64,000 nucleotides of DNA from contig NC_092570.1 in assembly GCF_037975245.1 (NCBI RefSeq), positions 14,709,501 to 14,773,500 of the forward strand, read 5' to 3'. Source of the DNA: Apostichopus japonicus (lineage: Eukaryota; Echinodermata; Holothuroidea; Aspidochirotida; Stichopodidae). Positions within the stretch are counted from its first letter, which is position 1, and the number at the start of each line of letters is the position of its first letter. The notes below the pieces were generated by a model. That model did no database searches and was not told the origin of the DNA. It was given only the letters and a program-made list of their open reading frames with translations. This document shows, piece after piece, positions 41,501 to 53,500 of the stretch. Position numbers and translations under genes: made by a program.

Positions 41501-44500
41501 TATTACCTACTTTATCAGTAGTTTTATTCTCCTACATTAAAATGTTAAGACAAGCTTTTTTTGTTCTCTTTTCCTTGTGATTTTTCTAGGCATTTACTCT
41601 GAAGCTTTCAGAGCTTGGTAGAGTCTACTTCTCATGGATAATGATCAACACTTGTCCCCCAGAGCAGGTAAGGTGGGAGAGCTCGATGGAGGGGGGGGGG
41701 TGAGATTGATGGGGGGTGGTAGATAACATTTTATCATTTGATGTCAAAGGATAATGATCAACACTTGTCCCCCAGAGCAGGTAAGGTGGGAGAGATTGAT
41801 GGGGGGGGGTAGGATGGTAGATAACATTTTATCATTTAATGTCAAAGGATAATGATCAACACTTGTCCCTCAGAGCAGGTAAGATGGGAGAGATTGATGG
41901 GGGGGGGGGGTCGGGTAGATGACATTTTATCATTTAATGTCAAAGGATAATGATCAACAGGAGAAAAACAGTATTGTAACATTTTTTGAGTTACCATGAC
42001 AACGTATTATCATCTTGCTAACAAGAACAGTCTGCCCCATTATTTCTTGCGTTCGATTGGGTGTGGTTGTGCAAGTTTCTAGAGCAAACTGCATTACAAC
42101 AGTGCAATCAAACTTTAACCTGTGAGATTTAATGAAGAATTCAGAGTTGTTAATATTAAACTTGTATTTGATTATTGTCTGGAATCACGATGGTGCAAAT
42201 CAGTGGTAACGTTTAGTCAAAATGTTGTAAACAAAAATGAATTGAGCAAAAATGAGAAGATGATTTACTATGGTTTTGGTTTTTCTATTAATCTCTTAAT
42301 CTGCCCCTCTGTTTCATCAATCTTCAGCTGAATACTCACATGCTTTTTCTACACGATGAGCTGATTCGACTGCCATCTTTCCCGAGGAAGTCTTTAGATG
42401 CTGAGTTTGCTCTCTATAATATCCCCAGACTTGGGATGGAACTCTTAGGGTTAGACACGATGCACAAATACCAATGGATTAAGGTAAAGTTTCATCTCTG
42501 CATGATTGACGCTATAAACCAGATGGTGTAAAGTTATGTATTTATAGTTTGATACACGGTTCTGTCCCCTGGATAGAGATGGTTTTAAGTTGTTACAGCA
42601 TTAGTGTCCCCACATTGGCTGAAGATAAGTGTTACAGCATTAGTGTCCCCACAGTGGCTAGAGAAAGTTAAGTTATAACAGAGATGGGTTATTTGTTACA
42701 GTATTAGTGTCCCTACATTGGCTGAGATAAATTTAGATGTTATTGCATTAGTGCCCCACATTGGCTAGAGATAGTTAAGTTGTAACTGATGGCTAGAGAT
42801 GGTTTATCTGTTACAGCATTAGTGTCCCCACATTGGCTGAACATAAGTTTCGTTGTTACAGCATTACTGTCCCCACATTTCCTAGATATAGTTAAAAAGG
42901 GTTACAGCATAAGTTTCCCCATATTAAAGGCTAGGGATGGCTTAGTTGTTACAGAATAAGTGTCCCCTTATTAGAGATTTGAGATGTTTTAGTTGTTTCA
43001 GCATTAGTGTCCCAACATCGACTGAAGATACTTTAGCAGTATTGTCCCCACATTGGATAGAGATGGTTTAGTTGTTACAGAATTAGTGTCCCTACATTAG
43101 GTAGAGATTGATTGGTTAGTTTTTTGGATGACAACACGGCTTGGATAGATGGAGAAATTGGCATGCAGACTTTATGTCCCATTTTGTGTTTATACTTAGG
43201 ACTGGTGAGAAGAATTGTATTAAATAAGTCAGCCCACTATTCAAGGAATTTGTGTCTGCGACATGATTTAAACCTGGTTAAGTAGAAAATAATTGAGAAT
43301 TCTTGTATGATAACAATCCTAATTGCTGAGAGTAATAATCAACTGGTTTATACCTGAATGTTACCAGGTTGCAATACTGGTCTCAAAAAGTAATGAAATA
43401 TTAAAGAAAAGTATGTGAAAGTTACGAACAACATCCTTGAAGATGTGAAATTGGATGTGAAAGTTTGGAGAAATCACTCACTGGAAATGATGAAAATAAT
43501 AGCAGATTCTGTCAGGTATCAAGCTTGCTAGGTTCGTATCTCTGTTTGTACAAATGTGTCGTATGTTTGTGTTTGTGTCTTGAGAACTGAGCAGAATTAC
43601 TCAGACCTCCAGCAGCTCAGTCAGAATCACTAGCCCGCTTGTTAAGTCTAGCAGAAACTTGACCTTCATGTTGACCATATTTGATATGTCTAGCATATTT
43701 GGGGGTTATCATTTTGTTACTGTAGGGTTTATCCCACATTGACAGAAGACAATGGGGTACGTAACTCGTTAATTTCTTGCGTTTCTTTCAGATGATCAAT
43801 TCATTCTTCAAGTTTATGTCATCCGACTTTCCTTGGATGGAAGACATTCAACTGTTTTTGAATGTTCTCAATGGCGCGCTCTTGCTCCACTGTGAAGATC
43901 TCGGTATTCTACGACTGTGCCTCGCCTCTTACATCAACGTCTGTGTTCGATACAAGCAAATATTTTCCACCAAGGGGTAGGTTATTACTACTGTGCTGTG
44001 AAAAATGTTTCTTTTTTTCCTTTTTGGAGATTTGAAAACATTTTGACCGGATAGTTACCAGAAGCAAAACTGATTTATAAATCTTGTCGAGTTTGCTTTG
44101 CTTTAAATAAAGTTGCCAAATCTACAACATAGAATAAATGGACTGGTGGTCATTGCAGGAAACTGTCACCTGCCATGCCCATAGGTGGACACAAAAATAA
44201 ATTGTTCAGTTTATTGTTTTTGGCACTGTGCCAAAATGAAGGATGCTGAGGGGGCTGCAGCATCCTGCAGCCAAAGCTGCGTAGAATGTAATCTTTTTGT
44301 CGTGCATTTTCACACAATAGACACTATTGTTCTGCTGAAGTAATTCCATTGTTTTATATTGATCCAGCCTTGCTGCAGGGGATCTTGCAGCAGCTGCAAC
44401 TTTTCTTTTTGACACGGTGCCTCAGTTCACTGCAGCTGACTTTTCATAGAGGAAAGTTCTTTCCTTTTCAATATCAGTGTGGATGTTTATATTTAAATGA

Positions 44501-47500
44501 CATTTTTATAATACATAACTGTCAATATTACCACAAGAAAAAAGAGATTAATGGATAATGCTTGTTAGATAATTCTCACTTAGTAATCACTGTAAGATTC
44601 AGTGAGATTGGTTTGCCTAAGTGAAGGAGCCAGAATGAAGGGTGTTGTGCCAAGATAAAAATTGTCAATATTTCTCCATAAAAGTCTTTGACTGCCTGAG
44701 TTTTCTATCCTTCTTCAACACCTAGGTTTTGAATTTGCTGGCTGTTTCATGTCGCACATTTGTTAACTACATACGATCTTGTTCGGTTTTTTTTCAACTT
44801 TTGTATTAATTTTCGATATTTTGCTCAGGTTCCAGTATATAATGCCCACCATTCTGAGAGTCTACTCGCAGCATCCGAACAACCCGATGGTTTGTGAAGC
44901 CATCAAGGTATAATCCCATTGGGTAGTGATTGGTTGCATGAGGTCTCACCCCTGATGTTTGCATGACAAGAATTGGATTGGTGATTGTTAAAGCATGTTG
45001 CACTTGATGCTGTCGAGGTAACGTAGTAAAACCCTTTTCAAGTACCCTGCATTTGCAAAGCGGTTGAACCATTGATGGTTCCAATGCGGTCTTGAAAAAT
45101 TAAGGAAAAATCATGATTGGAAGTTTTGAACATTTATGACACTATTTGATGTGACTTACGTGAGCAAGGCTATTAGGACAGGGTGAGATAAAAAGTTATC
45201 GATAAAACTCTAACTGATGATAGGTTTTGGCTATAGCATGTCTTGTTTGAGGTTCATAGCTCTTTTGCATGTCAACCTCACCAAAAATGAGTTATATGAT
45301 TAGCATTAATTTTGCAAGAGTTTACAACTGTTAGGATATAACTATAGGTAGCCTAACATGTGGGTCATCTTGTTTAGGCTTCATATTAAGCTGTTAGGAT
45401 ATAAATACAGGTAGCCTAACATTTGGGTCTCCTTGTGTAGGCTTCATAATAAATCATACAACATGTATCGGTCTGAGAAAATATGGAATTGCATTTGTTA
45501 AAAAAAATGTGGAAACCATGACTCTTGTTAGGAGAGCAGTTATAGGAAGGGAAAGGTTATCACCTATTGGGAGGGTTCCGCTTCTGCCTTCTCATACTGA
45601 GAGGTTTTAGTACATATACTCCTACATAGGATTTTACTGCAGTACAGACTATGCATGCATCCACACACACTACACAGAGCGAATATATTGTCCATGAGGA
45701 AACAGTCTGGGTTTATGATGCACCCCAAACTTTAAATTCATTGTAAACTAAGATGTGCTTTACAAAACCCTCAAATATCTTACCAAAAATAAACATTTAA
45801 ACATTCTTGAAATCAAGATTTGACATGTTCACTGAACAGTGGTGAAGCCAAGCTTGTCTTCACACACAGGAAAGTAGTGCTGTCCATTAGAGCACTTGTG
45901 TTTACAATCATACAGGTGGCTGGTCAATTCATTCGGATGAATCCTAATGGCAGTATTTGGGGTAGTTTATGCTATCAAGTAACAAATTATTAATGCTCAA
46001 GTGAATTTGAGGAGGACTGTTTTTTCTATAGGCAGGCATGACTGTCATGTATGAATGTTAGAATTCTATGTGTGAAGCTAGCTATGCACCTTACAATTAA
46101 ACTATTTTTGCCTGAAACTAACTTGTCACACCAATGATTGTTTTATGTTTATGTCACTTTTTGTGTTTGTTGTATTGCCTCCTGATTTGGGCATTGCAGT
46201 TGCCAAGAGTTCTGGCCAGCAGGTTCCTATAGACTCATGGTTTAATTCCCAGATGCAGAGAATGGCCAAATTTAGTATATCTTGTTGTTAAAATGGGGCT
46301 AAAATGGCAGTACAATTTTTACCTGAATGTGGAAAACTGACTGGGAAGATTGACTGGGATACAGGAGTTCACTGATATGTCATGATGTTTTGTAGATTAA
46401 TGCATGAATTCGATCTATGTAGATGATACCCGAGAGATCAGGAAATGGAACCCTTGCCTGCATCTTTGTGACTGTTTGTGAATCAGTTTTCTTTTCCTTC
46501 CCAGCATTAGTTTATTTTCAACCCTCAATCATAACTCAGTGGTATATTCCTGTTTTGTTGTGTCTTGATGTGAAAGGTTTGCTAAATATCTTTCTGTGAA
46601 TTTTTGTAGTTGTGAAGTATGATGTTCCTCTGGAATTTCAGATTGTATATATTGTTGTCTTAGATACTTTGATGTTAACATCCAAACTCAGGATAAATTT
46701 ACAGGCACCTTGCTGCAAGTGCATGCTAAAAAATTATACTGGGTGAAATTAAAGTTGTCTTACTGGCATTATCCTGGATAACAACACACATTGGTCACTG
46801 AAGCTGCTTTTGAGAGAAGCCAAATAATGTTTGCTGATAATAAAGCAGTAATACGGGGCTTAAGTTATGTTACAGAAATCATGCCGATTCTTTGACTGAA
46901 GATTGTTATTCCAATTCACCATGTGTTTATGTTTTTAATAGCTACTGTCACAAAAATGCCAGAGCCATGTTTTTTCTCTCTACCGGCAGATGGCAAAATT
47001 CACATTTAGCCAGTAAATATCCCAAAATTTCTATGCCTGAATTCCTTCACATTCCAAAATTCCCAAATTTTCAATACTTTATATTCTTTGCATTTGGTGG
47101 TAGTATTCCTCAAGGTACTGTCTTTTAGGTACTAGAATGAATACGTTTTTATGTCTTCTCATTGTTGCTTCATAGCTTACAGACCTGACTATGTAACCAT
47201 TGCTGTGTAACATATGGTGCCGGTGCCTTCCAATCATAAGGTTCACGGTTCGAGTCACTCCAAGATTAATGTATGTCATCCAGTTACAGAGTTGTTGACA
47301 ATTGACAATTCATAATCATGGACGTTAAATATGAATCTAAGAGACTGACTTCGGTCAGCTTGCGGCTTTGATAAGCCAATGAGGCTTACTTCGCGAGTTC
47401 CTGCTTGCAGGAGGATCTAAAATACATACATATGGTATGATGGTGGCAATTAGTTTTCTACGAGTCACAAATATGACAAAATTAGACAAAACCAAACATC

Positions 47501-50500
47501 ATGCAACCAACTCTCTGATATTAAAGTTTGAACAGATATTTCTGTTTTTGAGGTCTATGTCAGTTTAATCGTTTTTTTTTCCATCTTTATGATTACAGTT
47601 TGTTTGTGAGAAGTTTTACTTGCTCCATATGAAGCCATTTGTTCTACAGGTGAGTCAAAAAAATTCTCGCTCAGCTGAGGACAGTAGTTACTTTAATTTC
47701 CCCAAGTTCTGTTTAAATTGCTGTCTCAGTAGCCTAAGCAATTAGTGGATTGCAACTTTGAATAATGTTGACACCGATTGAGAAACAAGTGTCAATTAAA
47801 TCATTGTCTTTTATCTCGACTTGTTCCGCATCTGTCTAGTCCCACACATTGAAATCATTTGATGAAAACATTTGGTTAAAACATGAACTAAACCTGTACA
47901 GAACAAGCTGCCACTGAGAAGGTGTGTGGAATATTTTTGAGTGTGTGAACAAAAAATTTAGACTTTACTCGGCTTACTATATGGATATGAAACCTGTAAT
48001 CAGCTGTCCTTCATGCTGATTTTTAGCTTTTATATAAAGGCAAGTGAAAAAAATTGAACTTTCCTTTTTCTTTTAAAGTATTGCATGGTGCAATTTGAGA
48101 TTTTTGGTTCAAATAGTCTACCAAAGCCCATGTGACTTTGCAGGGCAAAGTGTTAGTGGTTGTCCAGTCGACCAAATTTCTGTCCAGTGGACGGCTTGTT
48201 TAGTACATCAAATTGACGTTGCATTACAACTAAATACCCCAAAATAGGTAAACTGATAAATTGGTATCACCCTCCATCACTTTATAGAACAACAGTAGTT
48301 GTAGGCCTATGATCCACCCGAAGGAGGGAGATATTTCTGGCTCATAGCTGCTGTTCTATTAACCAAACCTACACATCTTTCCTATAGTGTACATAATGCT
48401 GTTCCATTCACCAAACCTACACATCTTTCCTATAGTGTACATAATGCTGTTCCATTCATCAAACCTACACATCTCTCCTACAGTGTACATAATGCTGTTC
48501 CATTCACCAAACCTACACATCTCTCTTACAGTGTACATAATGCTGTTCCATTCATCAAACCTACACATCTCTCTTACAGTGTACATAATGCTGTTCCATT
48601 CACCAAACCTACACATCTCTCCTACAGTGTACATTATGCTGTTTCATTCATCAAACCTACATATCTCTTCTACAGTGTACATAATGCTGTTCCAATCATC
48701 AAACCTTCACATCTCTCCTACAGTGTACATAATGCTGTTCCAATCATCAAAGTTACACATCTCTCCTACAGTGTACATAATGCTGTTCCATTCATCAAAC
48801 CTACACATCTCTCCTACAGTGTACATATTGGTCATTCTTATTTATTTCGCTACATGTTTTGGACAACCAAATTTTGCAAGTTTGGACGACCAATAGGTGA
48901 GACGTGGTTGTCCAATGGACGACCAGAAGAGAAATCCTTAAATATTCGGGTTGCTTTACAAGATGCAAGTTTACCCTTCATATCTTCCGTTCGTATCTTC
49001 GCAGACCTTCGGCAGTGTGGCTCCACTGCTTCAGTTTCACAATGACGGAAATCCTCTCAAGGTACGTCGTCACGATATCAATTCATTTCATATCATATCC
49101 TGGCCTGTCATTTCTGATGAAAACTTTTAGCAGAAAATCAGCTTAGCTAAAAAAAAAAATTATGAAATACTATTATTTCATTTTTTTTTTTCCATTTGTT
49201 TTATTTGAACCCCTAAATGTGTTTCATGGGAGGGATCACAAATATATCAACTTTTCTTTAATTTTCTTTTTTTTAAAACTTTTTGTTTGAATTTTCAGAT
49301 TCCAATAAAGTGTTTTTACAAGCTAATTCAGAGCTTAGAGAAGGACAGTCCTGATCACTTAGATATTTTGGATTTGGTGGAAGGAGAGAAACCATTGAAA
49401 ACCTTGGTAAGAATTGAGCTTCTGTCTTACACAGTAGGATATTTAGTCAAATTTCTAAGATGTTTCTCCTGGCAGTTTCTTGAAAAGTAATATTTATTTA
49501 TTTATTTATTTTGTTCTTTGAATGTAAAAATAATATGTTTGTGTATGAAGGAATTGTTATAAGTGTGGCCTTTTTATGAAATCAAATGAAGCGATTAGAA
49601 ATAGCAAATAAATTAAATTTTCACTTGTTGAAAATATTTAGGAGGCTGTCTTAGTTTTCATCAATCATTATTATATCTAATCTGTGATCTTCCGAGAATC
49701 TTAGTTTAAACTTATAACTTTAAAACTTATTTGTTAGATTTGATGCTGTTTCACTTTAGAAACAATAATAAAAATAGTAAAATTGAAAATTACTGTATAA
49801 GATGATGCGCACAATTCCATTGTAAAATGATCACAGGTGATAATACAAAACCCCAAAAGAATTTAAAGTACAAATAGTTAAAGTAGAAAATATACAACAA
49901 ACAACAATTAAGAATTTGATATTAAACAATAATAATAGTAAAAAAATGAAAGTAACTGTATTGGATAATGCGCATAATTCTATCGTAAAATGATTAAAGG
50001 CGACAATACAAAAACCAAAAACAATTGCAAGTACAAATAATTAAAGCAGAAAATATACAACAAAAAACAATTAAGAATTTGATAAACAATAATCATAGTT
50101 AAAAAATGAAAGTAATTGTATTGGATAATGCGCACTATTCCATCGTAAAATGATTAAAGGCGACAATACAAAAAAAGTAATGTCCATGGAGAGATTTGTA
50201 CACTATAAACAACAGAAGCTTAAAGGCAAAGCATTGTTTTATAAAGCATTTTTGTAAGTCATCAGAGAAATTAAATGGAAAGGATTACAAATGATGTGAG
50301 TTACATCTGACTGGGATTTCTCTCTCTCTTACACTTTTCTCTTTGTTTAGGACTTCTGTTACAGTGGGGAACACGAAAACAACTTTTCATTCTTGGAAGC
50401 GATACGCCTCTGCGTGGTGGTGGTGGCATATGCACCCGAATCGACTCGTAGCGGACAAATGCTGGTGAGCATTCCTTCGTAGATGTACCCAAATCATTTT

Positions 50501-53500
50501 TTGCAGACAAACCTTCCAGTTGAAGTCGTGGATATGAAATAGTTGGATCTTTTATAAACTGCGAGCTTCAAGATCTGAAGACCAACCTTCCAAAGTTAAC
50601 CTTGTCTATTATACTGACCCACCTCCTAACAATTCTCTAATCTCATCCATGTACAGGTACTCTCCTTTTATAACTTTCCATGCTTCAAAGAAAAAGAAGT
50701 AAAAACAGATAAACCTACTACCCATGCCCCCACCCATCTTACCCCCATTGCTGCTTTTCTTGTTCAAAACAAACAAAATACCCTTTACAAAAAACATCCC
50801 CTAAAGATACATCATAATTTTCTACACTTGCCACCCCCCCCCCTCCCTGGCTGTTATAGGTTATCCCAAACCACTTTTGTTATAATAGGTGGTAACCGTC
50901 TGCTTTTCATGCCACCATATTCTTATATAGGCAGCCCCCTCTTTGTCAAGGAGTCCCTGTGCCCTCTGCCTGGATAATTTAGTGTGTTTTACTCTTTTAC
51001 TTTGTACGTTCTTTTGCTTTCAAGATCATACATGCAAGCCATATTTCCCTTTTTTTTTTAAACCTTAAGACTGTCCTAGATGCCATCATTCCCCTGAAGT
51101 TGCAGGAGCTGATGGAGTTTACGATGAACCACGACTCACCTCAAGCCGCCAAAGATGAACAGACCGCTCTGATTACGATGGCTGGATCCATTAAAGCGTT
51201 GATAGCAGGAGCGGAAGGACTCGCCAGGTAAGGAAAATTGTGTCAAAAGCAACAAAAAATTAAAAACCTGCAGCAGCTGCAAAATCCTGCTCAGCTATTA
51301 GATGAATCCATAACAAACAACAGTGTGATTATCGCTGCAATGCAGACATGCATTGTCTTACTGTGTGAAACTGCAGAGCACAACAGAATCGCGCAGCCTG
51401 GCTGCAGGGCGGCTGCAGCCCCCCCAAGCAGCCCCCAACATCCCCCCAGCAGCCCCCCTCCCCTAGCAACATATTTTGACAGGGTATCTAACAAATGTCA
51501 ATTAATTGGCAGGTCATTTATCATTGATCAGAAATATTTGAGAGGGGAAGGGGAATGGTTTGTTGGAAAGAAGAATATTGTTGTAGGAACTGGAAGCGAT
51601 ATTTCTGAAACTGCAGAGCAGAAATTTGTCACTTTTGAGTTACTATGCAATAGGAGGAGGGATGGAGGGGTGGGGGGGGGGCATACAGAGATAATTGATA
51701 GCAGGGCTAAGCAATTGGAAGATTAATTTTAATTTTCACTTTAATATTCATCTTGTACTTGATTGTTTCTTGATTATTTATTACTTAGCAAAGGAAAAAT
51801 CTGAAAACTTTTTTGTCGCAATAACTCAAAAAGAAGCTTGGATGGACTCCATACCCTATAATTGTATGGAGAGCCCTATTGTTTTCTGTTGAGGTCAAAC
51901 TACACTGGAGGTCAACTGATGTCAAAGTTTTAAAACTCTTGTAATCACAATAGTTCCAAAGGGAAATATTCGATAAACATCTCGCTTGCCTCTGTGGATC
52001 CACTGTTCTAAGTTGCACAATTTACACGTTCTTAATATAAACTGTCAAAACATGGCAGTGAATCACTAAAACATGTTGGGTTTCTGGATAGCATATTTTG
52101 ATGGAGAAAACTTGTTTCGGGACAGTCATCTAGTTCCAAGGTATTAACTGGGATGGAGAAATATCCTGACAATGATTGAGCTGTTTTCTCATGAAAAAGT
52201 TACGTCCAAAGTATTCATTAACAGTAAAGCTTATTTAAAGTAAATGGTGTTTCATCTTCCACAAGCAAGTCTTTGCCCTTACTAATGGCAATGGGTATGA
52301 TCATTTAACTCATCTCTCTGGTTGGAATCGAATGGATGCAATATTTTTGTGGTCCTAAGTGGACGTATTTTTTTCTTCTTTATATATTTTAATATTTTTT
52401 TCACGGATGCATCTTTTGTAATCTACTAAAACAAGATCTGACAAAAATGCAGCAGTGTTTTTCTTTGTCTTTTTTTGTCTTGTCTTTTACTGGGAAAATT
52501 CAAAAGAGTCAAGCAGAGGTTGGGATTGAACCAGGGACCTTAGGCTGCAAAAACATTTTCCCTACCACTAGACCATTAGGTGGGAAACTGGTTTATTAAA
52601 CTTTCAAATATTTAAAGATCTATTTGCTTGGACTTTGTAATTTTATAAAACATTTTCCCCACTGAACCTTGTCAGGGAGAGGGGTGGCGCGCAACTCACC
52701 TTGACCGCGAGAGAACCTTGTCAGGGGGGAGGGGTGGTGCGCAACTCACCTTGACCGCACAAGAACCTTGTCAGGGGGAGGGGTGGCGCGCAACTCACCT
52801 AGGCCGCGCCAGAACCTCGTCAGGGAGAGACCAACCATTGCTCACCTGGGGTTTGAACCCAGAACATCAACTTACAAAGCTGACGGAACAACCAATTACA
52901 CCATTTTGGTTCCTGATTAATAAACTGCGTTTCTTACATTTATACTTCTGCCTGCTCCAAAGAGCATAAAAGTAAAATGCTCTAGTTGGATTTGAACCGC
53001 AGACATGGAGATTGTCTGACTCTCTCCAGTCCAGAGCACTAACCACTGCGCCACTTGAACTGTTGAGAAATAATGCTCGTTTCTAATATTTCAACTTCAG
53101 AATGGAAGGAGGAAAAGAGCAGAAAATAAAAAATGCTCTAGTTAGATTTGAACCACAGACATGGAGCTTGTCTGACTCTCTCCAGTCCAGAGCACTAACC
53201 ACTGTGCCACTTGAACTGATGAGAAATAATGCTTGTTTCTAATATTTCAACTTCAGAATGGAAGGAGGAAAAGAGCAGAAAATAAAAAATGCTTTAGTTG
53301 GATTTGAACCACAGACATGGAGTTTGTCTGACTCTCTCCAGTCCAGAGCCCTAACCACTGTGCCACTTGAACTGATGAGAAATAATGCTCATTTCTAATA
53401 TTTCCAACTTCTGAATGGAATTGGAGGAAAAGAGCAGAAAATAAAAAATGCTTTAGTTGGATTTGAACCACAGACATGGAACTTGTCTGACTCTCTCCAG

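Noticed and set aside
48387-48896. 169-codon open frame with 16-residue repeats
   Set aside because: Product of a 48-bp minisatellite in an intron; the reverse strand is equally open.
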